Of a stretch of 64,000 nt of DNA, positions 52,338 through 61,673 are shown one piece after another; positions within the stretch are counted from its first letter, which is position 1; the number at the start of each line of letters is the position of its first letter. The notes beneath the pieces are model-generated. The model did no database searches, was not told the DNA's origin, and saw only the letters and a list, made by a program, of their open reading frames with translations. The position numbers and the translations under genes were made by a program. The stretch comes from Carnobacterium_A antarcticum. Its GTDB lineage: Bacteria; Bacillota; Bacilli; Lactobacillales; Carnobacteriaceae. The stretch lies in the NCBI RefSeq assembly GCF_042658365.1, contig NZ_JBHSQC010000024.1. One strand, written 5' to 3'.

Positions 52338-53156
52338 TTGAAAGTAAAAAGAAGTGAACGATTGATCGATATGACTCGCTATTTGTTAGAAAGACCGCAC
52401 ACATTGGTGTCATTGACTTATTTCGCTAATCGTTACGATTCTGCCAAATCTTCTATCAGTGAAGATTTGACGATTGTGAAAAAAACATTTAAAGAACGTA
52501 AAACGGGCACATTAGAAACAGTCCCTGGAGCAGCGGGCGGCGTACGGTATATTCCTGAAATCGCAAAAGAAGAAGCTAAAGAGTTTGTTGATGAAATGTG
52601 CGAACGATTATCAGAAGCGAATCGTTTATTGCCGGGTGGTTATGTGTACTTATCCGATTTATTGGGACATCCTCAGATTTTGCGCCAAATCGGCAAGATT
52701 ATTGCTTCGCAATACTTGCATGAGTCAATCGATGCTGTTATGACGGTTGCGACAAAAGGGGTTCCAATCGCCCAAGCAGTATCAAGCTACTTGAATGTGC
52801 CTTTCGTTATCGTTCGTCGCGACTCGAAAATCACTGAGGGCTCGACAGTCAGTATCAATTATGTATCGGGTTCATCTGAACGAGTGGAAAAAATGGAACT
52901 ATCTAAACGGAGTTTAAAACGCGGTTCACGGGTATTGATCGTGGATGACTTCATGAAAGGCGGAGGAACCGTCAACGGGATGAAGAGCTTGATTGAAGAG
53001 TTTGAAGCAGAATTAGTTGGCGTAACGGTTTTTGCTGAATCAACATTCAGCGGAGATCGAATGATTGCTGATTATACTTCGCTTTTATGTGTGGATGAAG
53101 TGGATATTCGCGATAAAACGATCTATGTTAAACCGGGAAACTATTTTAAAGATTAA
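52338..53156 (+). CDS. purR: Purine operon repressor PurR
   Basis: A protein of 272 residues: an N-terminal winged helix (RSERLIDMTRYLLERPHTLVSLTYFANRYDSAKSSISEDL) fused to a phosphoribosyltransferase-like domain whose PRPP loop is VLIVDDFMKGGGT. PurR binds Pur boxes and is released by PRPP. The TTG at 52338 aligns with Bacillus PurR and has AGAGGTG upstream; the GTG at 52329 overlaps that site. It sits upstream of glmU and prs, as in Bacillus and enterococci, with a cupin gene inserted on the other strand. Confidence 0.93.
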   Translation: MKVKRSERLIDMTRYLLERPHTLVSLTYFANRYDSAKSSISEDLTIVKKTFKERKTGTLETVPGAAGGVRYIPEIAKEEAKEFVDEMCERLSEANRLLPGGYVYLSDLLGHPQILRQIGKIIASQYLHESIDAVMTVATKGVPIAQAVSSYLNVPFVIVRRDSKITEGSTVSINYVSGSSERVEKMELSKRSLKRGSRVLIVDDFMKGGGTVNGMKSLIEEFEAELVGVTVFAESTFSGDRMIADYTSLLCVDEVDIRDKTIYVKPGNYFKD

Positions 53157-53159
53157 AAA

Positions 53160-53206
53160 AGTCAGAAACCCTGCCTCTAATACAGACGGGATTTCTGATT
53201 TTTTTT
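53160..53206. terminator. Bidirectional terminator after purR
   Basis: TCAGAAA(cCC) and (GGg)ATTTCTGA pair around a loop, with T8 on the plus side and AAAAAA on the other. Confidence 0.85.
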
Positions 53207-53209
53207 ATC

Positions 53210-53716
53210 TTATTCTGGCAATGTTTCAAAGGCTAACCGTTTAATAATGTCATGGTTTTCTGGATACTGGGCTAACAGATCGGCTTGTGTAAACAGCTCA
53301 AAATCTTGGTAATCAAAACCAGGTGCGACCATGCAGCTGACTAAAGCATAAATACCGTCTTTATCAACGCTTGAGCCGAAAATGACGCCTTTTGGAACAA
53401 CGTATTGCAAGGTTTCGCCTTTTTCGGGGTCCATTCCTAATGCAACCTGTTCATAGCGCCCGTCTGGATGGATCATATGGATGGTTAAAGCGTCGCCAGT
53501 ATGGAAATACCAGATTTCATCCGATTTCAAACGATGAAAATGTGAAGGACTTTCTTGGTTCAATAAGAAATAAATACTAGTGTATCGTTTCCGTTCGTTT
53601 TGTTCAGCCGTGGTCACTGTTTCAGAAGCTTGATAGACACCTTTAAAATACCCTCCTTCAGAATGAGGCACAAGTTCCAATTTTTCGATCCAATAATGTT
53701 CAGGTTTTACGTTCAT
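53210..53716 (-). CDS. Cupin-domain protein (DUF985 type)
   Basis: A protein of 168 residues of the DUF985 cupin family: WIEKLELVPHSEGGYFKGVYQASE at the start, SIYFLLNQESPSHFHRLKSDEIWYFHTGDALTIHMIHPDG with cupin histidines, and VPKGVIFGSSVDKDGIYALVSCMVAPGFDYQDFEL. Crystal structures of the family show an RmlC-like fold without proven reaction. The ATG at 53716 follows AAGGAGG. It lies antisense between purR and glmU. Confidence 0.87.
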   Translation of the reverse strand: MNVKPEHYWIEKLELVPHSEGGYFKGVYQASETVTTAEQNERKRYTSIYFLLNQESPSHFHRLKSDEIWYFHTGDALTIHMIHPDGRYEQVALGMDPEKGETLQYVVPKGVIFGSSVDKDGIYALVSCMVAPGFDYQDFELFTQADLLAQYPENHDIIKRLAFETLPE

Positions 53717-53999
53717 CACTACTTCCTCCTTTTTGTGTCGCTTTAAATCAGTATACAAGATTTTTGAAACGGGCAACAGCGACGAGCGTATCAGCCAACT
53801 AAATAAAATCGTTTTCTTCATTTAAAGACTTAAGAATAAAGGATAAAGTAACGGGATTAACCTTGAAAATACTGAGTTTTTAGGCTATCATTGAAGAGCT
53901 AAAGCCAAAAAGCGAGAGGTTGTTAGCTAAAACCTAAAAAATAAAAGAATACCCATTAAACGTTAAAAATAAAAAAGTGAAAAAGAAGGAGTCGCTAAG

Positions 54000-55367
54000 A
54001 TGACACAAAGATATGCAGTGGTGTTAGCAGCAGGACAGGGTTCACGAATGAAATCAAAACTATACAAAGTCTTACACCCAATTGCAGGCAAACCCATGGT
54101 TGGACATGTGATTGAACAAGTAGAAGCTGCAGGTACCGACAAAATTGTGACGGTCGTTGGTTTTGGCGCTGAAAAAGTAAGAGAATACTTAGGCGACCGT
54201 TCTGAATATGCTTTACAAGAAGAACAATTGGGAACTGGCCATGCTGTCATTCAAGCTGAAGCACAGTTAAAGGGAAAAGAAGGAATCACATTAGTCATTT
54301 GCGGCGATACTCCTTTGTTGACCTCTGAAACATTAACGAACTTGTTCGATTACCATCAAAAACAAGGTGCGAAAGCTACCATCTTAACTGCTCATGCCGA
54401 AGATCCTACAGGTTACGGCCGGGTTATCCGCAATGAGCAAGGTTTTGTTGAGAAAATAGTGGAACAAAAAGATGCAGACGCACAAGAACAGCTGGTTCAA
54501 GAAATCAATACTGGAACGTATTGTTTTGATAATCGTTTATTGTTTGAAGCATTGTCTCTAGTCGGCAATGAAAATGTTCAAGGAGAATATTACTTGCCAG
54601 ATGTTATTGAGATCCTAAAAAGCCAAAATGAAGTGGTAGATGCCTATAAAATGGTACATGAAGCAGAAGGTATGGGAGTGAATGATCGGATAGCTTTAGC
54701 TGAAGCTACTCGTTTGATGCGGACCCGAATCAATCAACGCCATATGCAAAATGGTGTGACGCTGATTGATCCAGCTACAACGTACATTGATAGCGATGTG
54801 ACGATTGGCGCTGATACGGTAGTTGAAGCAAATGTCTCTTTAAAAGGACACACTGTCATTGGAGAAGATTGCTTTATTGGAGCAAACTCTGAAGTTTTAA
54901 ACAGTACCATTGGCGATCGCGTGCGGGTTACAAGCTCAAACATCAAAGATTCGGTTATGGAGCAAGACAGCAACATTGGGCCTAACAGCCATTTGCGCCC
55001 ACACAGCCAAGTCGGTGAATCGGTTCACATCGGCAACTTTGTTGAAGTGAAAAATGCCGTAATCGGTGCCGGTACAAAAGTTGGTCATTTAACTTACGTT
55101 GGCGATGCCGATTTAGGAAAGAACATTAACATTGGCTGTGGAACAGTTTTTGTTAATTACGACGGCAAAAATAAGCACCGTACGACAGTTGGAGACAACG
55201 TTTTTATCGGATGCAACGTTAATTTAGTCGCACCGGTCAACGTTGAAGAAAATGTTTACATCGCTGCTGGGTCAACTATCACTAAAGATGTCCCTACGGA
55301 AGCATTGGCGATTGCCAGAGCTCGTCAAGAAAACAAGTTGAATTATTTCAATCAATTGCCACATTAG
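54000..55367 (+). CDS. glmU: Bifunctional UDP-N-acetylglucosamine pyrophosphorylase / glucosamine-1-phosphate acetyltransferase
   Basis: A protein of 455 residues. The N-terminal uridyltransferase has VVLAAGQGSRMKSKLYKVLHPIAGKPM, QLGTGHAV and GDTPLLT. From about residue 250 a left-handed beta-helix of hexapeptide repeats follows, with HLRPHSQVGE, KVGHLTYVGDADLGKNINIGCGTVFVNYDGKNKHRT (acetyl-transfer histidine and acetyl-CoA site). It makes UDP-GlcNAc for peptidoglycan. ATG behind AAGGAG. Conserved neighbour of prs. Confidence 0.96.
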   Translation: MTQRYAVVLAAGQGSRMKSKLYKVLHPIAGKPMVGHVIEQVEAAGTDKIVTVVGFGAEKVREYLGDRSEYALQEEQLGTGHAVIQAEAQLKGKEGITLVICGDTPLLTSETLTNLFDYHQKQGAKATILTAHAEDPTGYGRVIRNEQGFVEKIVEQKDADAQEQLVQEINTGTYCFDNRLLFEALSLVGNENVQGEYYLPDVIEILKSQNEVVDAYKMVHEAEGMGVNDRIALAEATRLMRTRINQRHMQNGVTLIDPATTYIDSDVTIGADTVVEANVSLKGHTVIGEDCFIGANSEVLNSTIGDRVRVTSSNIKDSVMEQDSNIGPNSHLRPHSQVGESVHIGNFVEVKNAVIGAGTKVGHLTYVGDADLGKNINIGCGTVFVNYDGKNKHRTTVGDNVFIGCNVNLVAPVNVEENVYIAAGSTITKDVPTEALAIARARQENKLNYFNQLPH

Positions 55368-55482
55368 AAAACGATTGATAATTCAAAGCAAAGCTAGAAT
55401 TTACTTGATTTCTTCAGGGAAAATGAATAGTATTAAAGTGAGATAAAAGAACTTTTTGCAAATAAAGAAAGTGGAGGTCACT

Positions 55483-56463
55483 ATGTCAGAACATTATTTT
55501 GATCCAAAGTTAAAGATTTTTGCGTTAAACTCAAACAGACCCTTAGCGGAGAAAATTGCTAAAGAGGTAGGAGTAGAATTAGGAAAACTCTCAGTGGATC
55601 AGTTCAGCGATGGAGAAATTCGAATCAATATTGAAGAAAGTATTCGGGGAGACCATGTTTATATTATTCAGTCAACTTCTAGTCCAGTAAACGACAATTT
55701 GATGGAAATGTTGATTATGATCGATGCTTTAAAACGAGCAAGTGCTAAAACAGTCAATCTAGTGATTCCTTATTACGGCTATGCTAGACAAGACAGGAAA
55801 GCCCGTTCTAGAGAACCGATCACTGCAAAATTAGTTGCGAATATGATAACAGCTGCAGGTGCAGACCGTATTTTGACATTAGATTTACATGCTTCTCAAA
55901 TTCAAGGGTTTTTCGATATGCCAGTAGATCACTTATTAGGTGCTTCTCTTTTGGCGAACTACTTCTTAAATTGCGGACTTGCAGAAGAAGATGTCGTGGT
56001 TGTTTCACCAGATCATGGTGGAGTAACACGTGCGCGTAAATTAGCGGAATTCTTAAAAGCGCCGATTGCTATTATCGACAAACGTCGTCCAAAAGCAAAC
56101 GTTGCGGAAGTCATGAATATTATTGGTTCAGTTGAAGGTAAAAAATGTATTTTGATCGATGACATGATTGATACCGCTGGAACGATCACGTTAGCTGCTA
56201 AAGCATTGCAAGAAGCTGGCGCAACGGAAGTTTATGCTTGTTGCACACATCCTGTTTTATCTGGCCCAGCGATTGAACGCATTCAAAATTCTGCAATCAA
56301 ACAATTGGTGGTTACAGACTCTATTTATCTCCCTGAAGAGAAGAAAATTGATAAAATCGTTGAAATTAGTGTCAGTGCATTATTGGCCGATGCTGTGACG
56401 CGGATTCATGAAAATAAATCTGTCAGCCCACTTTTTGAAAGAAAATTTAAAGAAACACGCTAA
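55483..56463 (+). CDS. prs: Ribose-phosphate pyrophosphokinase
   Basis: A protein of 326 residues. It shows FSDGEIRINIEESIRGDHVYIIQSTS, YYGYARQDRKARSREPITAKLVANM (ATP site), LDLHASQIQGFFDMPVDHL, VVSPDHGGVTRAR and the PRPP loop CILIDDMIDTAGTI. It makes PRPP, also the effector of PurR. The ATG at 55483 follows GGAGG; the longer frame upstream is rejected. Confidence 0.96.
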   Translation: MSEHYFDPKLKIFALNSNRPLAEKIAKEVGVELGKLSVDQFSDGEIRINIEESIRGDHVYIIQSTSSPVNDNLMEMLIMIDALKRASAKTVNLVIPYYGYARQDRKARSREPITAKLVANMITAAGADRILTLDLHASQIQGFFDMPVDHLLGASLLANYFLNCGLAEEDVVVVSPDHGGVTRARKLAEFLKAPIAIIDKRRPKANVAEVMNIIGSVEGKKCILIDDMIDTAGTITLAAKALQEAGATEVYACCTHPVLSGPAIERIQNSAIKQLVVTDSIYLPEEKKIDKIVEISVSALLADAVTRIHENKSVSPLFERKFKETR

Positions 56464-56478
56464 AGTTTACCGTAATTT

Positions 56479-56525
56479 TAAAAAACGTGATGAGAGGTTA
56501 AACAGCTTCTGATCGCGTTTTTTGT
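56479..56525 (+). terminator. Terminator after prs
   Basis: AAAAACGtGAT pairs with ATCgCGTTTTT-type sequence around a loop and ends in Ts. Confidence 0.65.
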
Positions 56526-56636
56526 TTAGAGTAAAGCGAAGGTGTCTTTACTTATTGGGAAATATCAGTTGCTTGTTCAAATCAGCCAAAGCAATCGTTT
56601 AGCTGAAGAGCTTTAGAATGAACGGAGCCAATCAAT

Positions 56637-57068
56637 ATGACTAATTTTAAAAAATATGCCAAGCTCGTTCGTCCGCTAGATGTCGTCATCGTCGTACTGT
56701 TAATGATCGGTTCGTTTATTCCGCATTATATTTTTGGAAGACAAACGCGTTCGATCGATGAAACAAGTGAAGTCGTTGCGGTCATCTCTATTGATGGCGA
56801 AGAAGTAAAGCGAGTGCGACTATCAGAAGAGACACCGCATGAACAATTTACGTTTCATCCGGCAGAGGGGCAATACAACATCATTGAAGTAGACGGAAAA
56901 AAGATTCGAAATAAAGAAGACAATAGTTCGGATCAAATTGCAGTAAAAACAGGTTGGATCAGCAAACCAGGAGAAACAAGTATTTGTTTGCCGCACAAAC
57001 TCATTATTGAGATAAAAGCTGATTCTCCGATTGAAGATTCTGAAGACGATATCATTGTGCCTTTGTAG
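56637..57068 (+). CDS. NusG domain II-containing membrane-anchored protein
   Basis: A protein of 143 residues: a single membrane segment (VVIVVLLMIGSFIPHYIF, about 17-34) and an extracellular NusG_II/DUF1312 domain ending GWISKPGETSICLPHKLIIEI. The family is often found near extracellular-electron-transfer or FMN-lipoprotein genes, but none adjoins it here. Function is unknown. It is monocistronic, with a terminator downstream. Confidence 0.8.
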   Translation: MTNFKKYAKLVRPLDVVIVVLLMIGSFIPHYIFGRQTRSIDETSEVVAVISIDGEEVKRVRLSEETPHEQFTFHPAEGQYNIIEVDGKKIRNKEDNSSDQIAVKTGWISKPGETSICLPHKLIIEIKADSPIEDSEDDIIVPL

Positions 57069-57087
57069 AAATTGAAGAAACGAGCGG

Positions 57088-57133
57088 AAGTTGGGACCAA
57101 AGCGAGAAAATGCTTTGGTTCCAACTTTTTTTG
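57088..57133 (+). terminator. Terminator after the NusG_II gene
   Basis: AAGTTGGgaCCAAAGC and GCTTTGGttCCAACTT pair around an eight-base loop, followed by a T run. Confidence 0.88.
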
Positions 57134-57155
57134 TTGAATAAAAAGCGACGATACT

Positions 57156-57243
57156 CTGTAATATACAGTATATTTGTATATATTTCATTTAAATAACAAA
57201 AAAGCGGGTTAATATTGTATATTTATAATAAATAGTGTATGAT
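57156..57243 (+). promoter_or_regulatory. Promoter and palindrome upstream of the OppA-PepV operon
   Basis: TTGTAT at 57215-57220, a 17-base spacer and TATGAT at 57238-57243 form a promoter. Upstream, AATATACAGTATATT (57160-57174) is a perfect odd palindrome and CTGTAATATACAG (57156-57168) another overlapping one, a possible operator. Confidence 0.55.
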
Positions 57244-57310
57244 AGTGAAAAGATTTAAACGACTGATAGAAGTATGGGGATACGACTAAAAAGAATAGGG
57301 AGGAAGAACA

Positions 57311-58951
57311 ATGAAAAAAGCAACTTTTTTTGCCGCAGCGTTGTTTATTTTAGGGGGATGTACAGCAGGAGAAGCAAATGGAGAAGATAGCGTCAGCGGA
57401 GCTGGTGAGACAAACTCGGAGCAGACGCTGCACTTGAGTGTTAAGTCTGAATTGCCTACGATCGACCCGGCTTTATCACAAGATACGATTAGTTTTACGG
57501 CTTTGAATCAAGTGATGGAAGGCTTGTACCGCTTAGATACACAAGAAAATCCGATTCCGGCTTTGGCTGAAGGGGAGCCGAAGATCAGTGAAGACCAATT
57601 AACATATACCTTTACTTTAAAACCAGAGTTAAAATGGTCAGATGGAAGCGAATTAACGGCTCATGATTTTGAATTTGGCTGGAAACGTATCGTTGACCCG
57701 GCTACTGCAGCCAATTATTCTTTTGTGATGACAGATATTAAAAACGCTTCAACAATCTTAGCTGGCGAAGCAGAAGTCGATAGTTTAGGGATCGAAGCGT
57801 TAAGCGATTCAGAACTTGAAATCACATTAGAAAAGCCAGTAGAAAATTTCTTGAAATTAATTACTAAACCAACTTTCTCTCCTCAGAAAGAAACTTTTGT
57901 TACTGCTGAAGGTTCTGGGTTTGGGACGAGCAGCGATTCTGCTCTTTATAATGGGCCGTTTGTCTTAAAAGATTGGGATGGTACAGGTTTATCTTGGACC
58001 TACGAAAAAAATAATCAGTATTGGGATCAAGAAAACGTAGCGTTAACCACTGTGACCAACCAAGTGATCAAAGAAACGTCGACAGGATTGAATCTATACA
58101 ATAACGGCCAAATCGATCTGGTTACTTTAACTGGAGAATTTGCCCAACAATACAACCAAGATCCTGAATTTATGGCCCCGTTAACGGCCAAATCGGTTTA
58201 CTTAGAACTGGATCATGTTAACAACCCAGCCTTAAAAAATAAAAGCTTAAGAGAAGCACTTGCTTCAGCTATTTCACGTGAAGAACTAACCGAAAGCATC
58301 ATTGCTAACGGATCTAAACCCATTGGAGGACTAGTGACTAGCGGATTAGTCGAAGACCCTCAAACCGGTGAAGATTTCAGAGAAACAGCTGGTTCTTATT
58401 TAGATTATAATCCGGAAACAGCGGCTCAGCTATGGGAAACGGCCCAGCAAGAATTAGGGGTCTCAACAGTCGAATTGCAATTAGTAGCGGATGATGATGA
58501 AGTTACAAAAAAAGTGAGCCAATATTTACAAAATACGATTGAAGAAAATCTGGCAGGTGTAAAAATTACGATTAAAAGTGTTCCTTTCAAAAACCGCATC
58601 GAACTAGGCGATAATGGCGATTTTGATTTGTTGTTGTCTGGTTGGGGTGCAGATACGAACGATACCAATAATTTTTTAAGTTTGTTCTTATCCGGTTCTG
58701 TCTTTAACGGCGGAAAATATTCTAATGAAGATTATGATGCTTTAGTTGAAGCCTCAATGGGAGAAGACAGCGGAGATCCAGCTGAAAAATGGGCCAATGA
58801 TTTAGCTGCTGAAAAAATCCTGTTAGAAGATGCAGGGATCATCCCGCTTTATCAGCAGGCACAAGCTATGTTGTTAAGAAGTTCTGTTAAAAATTACCAT
58901 ATGAGTCAAATCAACAGTGTAAACTTAAAATATGTATCAATTGAAGAATAG
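57311..58951 (+). CDS. Oligopeptide-binding lipoprotein (OppA-like), paralogue 2
   Basis: A protein of 546 residues. The lipoprotein signal is MKKATFFAAALFILGGC with lipidated Cys17. The SBP5 fold follows: LSVKSELPTIDPALSQDTISF, LTAHDFEFGWKRIVDPATAANY, YNGPFVLKDWDGTG and a C-terminal IIPLYQQAQAMLLRSSV. It is related to the protein at 19386-21068, with the same domain layout. It is 36 bases upstream of the dipeptidase PepV, so import and hydrolysis of peptides are likely coupled. Confidence 0.9.
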   Translation: MKKATFFAAALFILGGCTAGEANGEDSVSGAGETNSEQTLHLSVKSELPTIDPALSQDTISFTALNQVMEGLYRLDTQENPIPALAEGEPKISEDQLTYTFTLKPELKWSDGSELTAHDFEFGWKRIVDPATAANYSFVMTDIKNASTILAGEAEVDSLGIEALSDSELEITLEKPVENFLKLITKPTFSPQKETFVTAEGSGFGTSSDSALYNGPFVLKDWDGTGLSWTYEKNNQYWDQENVALTTVTNQVIKETSTGLNLYNNGQIDLVTLTGEFAQQYNQDPEFMAPLTAKSVYLELDHVNNPALKNKSLREALASAISREELTESIIANGSKPIGGLVTSGLVEDPQTGEDFRETAGSYLDYNPETAAQLWETAQQELGVSTVELQLVADDDEVTKKVSQYLQNTIEENLAGVKITIKSVPFKNRIELGDNGDFDLLLSGWGADTNDTNNFLSLFLSGSVFNGGKYSNEDYDALVEASMGEDSGDPAEKWANDLAAEKILLEDAGIIPLYQQAQAMLLRSSVKNYHMSQINSVNLKYVSIEE

Positions 58952-58987
58952 AAAAATTAAAAACCAAAAAGGGGACTGTTTATTTAT

Positions 58988-60331
58988 ATGGAAACTTGGG
59001 TAACGGAAAAGCATCAAAAAGAAAGTTTAGCTGCATTAAAACGCTTGATCGATATTCCCTCTGTGAATACCGCTGATGGAACCAGCTTCCCGCCATTTGG
59101 GAAAGCGATCGAAGACTGTTTGACAGAAGCATTAGTCATTTGTGAAGCCTTGGGAATGACTACTTATCATGATCCAGCAGGTTTCTATGGTTATGCTGAC
59201 TATGGAGAAGGGGAAGAGTTGATTGCTATTTTATGTCATTTGGATGTCGTTCCGGCCGGCGATTTAGCTCTGTGGGAAACAGATCCTTTTCAAGCAGTCG
59301 TGAAAGACGGCGTTATGTACGGACGCGGCAGCCAAGACGATAAGGGACCGACGATCGCTGCTTTGTATGCCTTTAAAGCGGTCGTGGATGCTGGATTTAC
59401 TTTTAATAAACGCATCCGGTTTGTTTTTGGAACAGATGAAGAAACATTATGGCGGTGCATGGCGCACTACAATTTAAAAGAAGAACAGCCGACAAAAGGA
59501 TTTGTACCAGATAGTGCATTCCCGGTAACATATGCTGAAAAAGGTCTGTTGCAAGCTAAGCTGGTAGGACCGGGAAGCTCTGTTTTTGCACTGGATTGCG
59601 GCGATGCTTTTAATGTCGTGCCAGGCAATGCACAGTACCAAGGTCAAGATGCTCAACAAGTAAGTCAAAAATTAGTTGAATTGGGCATCAGCCAGACACT
59701 TGCAAATCAGACAGTTACAGTGAGCGGCAAAGCTGTTCACGCGAGTGCTGCTGGACAAGGAATAAATGCAATCAATCAATTAGCAACAGGTTTGGTCCAA
59801 GTGCATCCGCATTCAATCCTGCAATTTTTAGCCGAAAAAGTTGGTACAGAAACGAATGGTTTCAGGATCTTTGGCGAAGTGAAAGATGAGATGACGGGAG
59901 AGCTGACCTTTAATGTGGCTACGATCAAAGTAGATGAAACAAAGTCGGAAATAGAATTGGATTTACGTATCCCGGTCAGTTACCCAGCAGCAGATTTAGC
60001 AGCTATTCTTGAAAAAACCGCTGCGGCTTACGGGTTGACGTATGAAGAATTTGACCATGTACCGGCTTTATATGTTCCGAAAGAAAGTGACCTCGTTCAA
60101 ACGCTGATGGCGATCTATCAAAATAAAACAGGAGATAAAGCCCAGCCGCTCACTTCAGGTGGAGCTACTTATGCCCGAACTATGAAAAATATGGTTGCTT
60201 TTGGCGCCCATTTTCCTAATACCAAAAGTTTGGCTCATCAGGCTAACGAAGGCATCGTTTTAGCTGAATTGTTTCAAGCAATAGATATTTATGCTGAAAC
60301 CATCGTGCAATTGTGCTGCGAAGAAGAATAA
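58988..60331 (+). CDS. pepV: Mn2+/Zn2+-dependent dipeptidase PepV (Sapep, M20 family)
   Basis: A protein of 447 residues in the M20 PepV/Sapep branch: LIDIPSVNTADGTSFPPFGKAIEDCL, ILCHLDVVPAGD (metal-binding His and Asp), YGRGSQDDKGPTIAALYAFK, FVFGTDEETLWRCM (catalytic glutamate), and GGATYARTMKNMVAFGAHFP near the end. It cleaves dipeptides and beta-alanyl or D-Ala-containing peptides in the cytoplasm. It is downstream of an OppA-like gene with short spacing and ends at a bidirectional terminator. Confidence 0.92.
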   Translation: METWVTEKHQKESLAALKRLIDIPSVNTADGTSFPPFGKAIEDCLTEALVICEALGMTTYHDPAGFYGYADYGEGEELIAILCHLDVVPAGDLALWETDPFQAVVKDGVMYGRGSQDDKGPTIAALYAFKAVVDAGFTFNKRIRFVFGTDEETLWRCMAHYNLKEEQPTKGFVPDSAFPVTYAEKGLLQAKLVGPGSSVFALDCGDAFNVVPGNAQYQGQDAQQVSQKLVELGISQTLANQTVTVSGKAVHASAAGQGINAINQLATGLVQVHPHSILQFLAEKVGTETNGFRIFGEVKDEMTGELTFNVATIKVDETKSEIELDLRIPVSYPAADLAAILEKTAAAYGLTYEEFDHVPALYVPKESDLVQTLMAIYQNKTGDKAQPLTSGGATYARTMKNMVAFGAHFPNTKSLAHQANEGIVLAELFQAIDIYAETIVQLCCEEE

Positions 60332-60332
60332 T

Positions 60333-60379
60333 AAAACCCTCTCAACCAAGGATGAAACTACCTTGATTGGGAGGGTTTG
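60333..60379. terminator. Bidirectional terminator between pepV and ldh
   Basis: AAACCCTCtCAAcCAAGG and CCTTGatTGgGAGGGTTT pair around a loop. Confidence 0.85.
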
Positions 60380-60387
60380 TCATTCAA

Positions 60388-61365
60388 TTAATTTGTTTCT
60401 TCGTCTAACTTTTTCATAGCGTCTTGAGTAATCTTACGCAGCGTATCAGCTGAATGGTTCATTTTTTCTTTTTCGGCATCGTTTAACGGAATTTCGATGA
60501 CTTGTTGAATGCCTTGGCGGTTTACGATCGCCGGTGCTCCGATAAAGATGTCTTCCTGTCCGTATTCGCCATCTAAATAGACTGAAAGAGGCAGAACAGA
60601 GTTTTCATCATTTAAAATGGCTTTGGTGATTCGAGTCATTGAAACGGCGATCCCGTAAAACGTTGCCCCTTTTTTCTCGATGATATCGTAAGCGGCATCG
60701 CGAACGTTAAAGAAGACATCGACTAATGCGGCTTCGTCAACTCCCGGATTGTCTTTGATCCATTCATAGATCTGCAGCCCGGCAATGTTGGCATGAGACC
60801 AAACAGGAAATTCTGTATCGCCGTGTTCTCCTAAAATATAGCCATGGACATTTCGTGCATCTACCCCTACTAGTTTAGCAATAGCTTGACGGAAACGAGC
60901 ACTGTCCAAAGAGGTTCCTGAACCGATGATACGGCTTTTCGGCAAACCAGAGAATTTCCAAGTTGCATACGTCAAGACATCGACTGGGTTGGTCGCTACT
61001 AAGAAAATACCGTCGAAGCCGCTGGCCATAACTTGATCAATAATCGTTTTAAATATTTTTAAGTTTTTTTGAACTAAATCTAACCGGGTTTCACCAGGTT
61101 TCTGAGCAGCGCCTGCTGTAATAACGACGATATCTGCATCATGGCAGTCGCTGTAGCTGGCGGAATAAATTTTTTTAGGGGAAGTAAAGGCTAGTGCGTG
61201 GGAAAGGTCCATTGCGTCGCCTTCTGTTTTGTCGGTATCGATATCAATAATCCCAAGTTCTTGAGCAATGTTTTGTGTAACCAGAGCAAAAGCGTAACTT
61301 GAACCTACCGCTCCATCACCTACAATAATGATTTTTTGATGATCTTTTATTTCAGATTTAACCAT
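60388..61365 (-). CDS. ldh: L-lactate dehydrogenase
   Basis: A protein of 325 residues: IIIVGDGAVGSSYAFAL (NAD site), the DIDTDKTEGDAMDLSHA acidic loop, AAQKPGETRLDLVQKN (substrate loop with the specificity Gln and catalytic Arg), VATNPVDVLTY, and GEHGDTEFPVWSHANIAG with the catalytic histidine. The Gln-Lys-Pro-Gly-Glu loop indicates lactate rather than malate. It regenerates NAD+ in fermentation. The ATG follows AGGAGG, and a promoter lies at 61405-61434. Confidence 0.95.
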   Translation of the reverse strand: MVKSEIKDHQKIIIVGDGAVGSSYAFALVTQNIAQELGIIDIDTDKTEGDAMDLSHALAFTSPKKIYSASYSDCHDADIVVITAGAAQKPGETRLDLVQKNLKIFKTIIDQVMASGFDGIFLVATNPVDVLTYATWKFSGLPKSRIIGSGTSLDSARFRQAIAKLVGVDARNVHGYILGEHGDTEFPVWSHANIAGLQIYEWIKDNPGVDEAALVDVFFNVRDAAYDIIEKKGATFYGIAVSMTRITKAILNDENSVLPLSVYLDGEYGQEDIFIGAPAIVNRQGIQQVIEIPLNDAEKEKMNHSADTLRKITQDAMKKLDEETN

Positions 61366-61404
61366 ATCAAATTTCCTCCTTAATAAACTTTGTCATACAA
61401 AGCA

Positions 61405-61434
61405 AGTATACCAGTTCACAAGCGAAAGAGGCAA
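61405..61434 (-). promoter_or_regulatory. ldh promoter
   Basis: Minus-strand TTGCCT (61434-61429), an 18-base spacer and TATACT (61410-61405). The remaining bases to the pth start contain a TATACT at about 61549-61554, a possible pth -10, and no gene. Confidence 0.65.
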
Positions 61435-61673
61435 TAGAAGTCTTATTTTGGCCGATTTTTAATGGCGGGCTGAAAAAGAAAAAAACAGCTGTAGTGAATG
61501 TTCATCGAAGCCAAACAGTCTTGTTCCTATTCACAATTAAAATATGGTATACTAGACTAAATTGTTTCTGGACGATAAAAACTTCGTGCAGCGCTTTTTT
61601 GCGTACATTTGCAAAAAGGATCGGCTGTAAAACAGCGAATAAAAATGACTAATTAAACAGATGGAGAAGGTAA

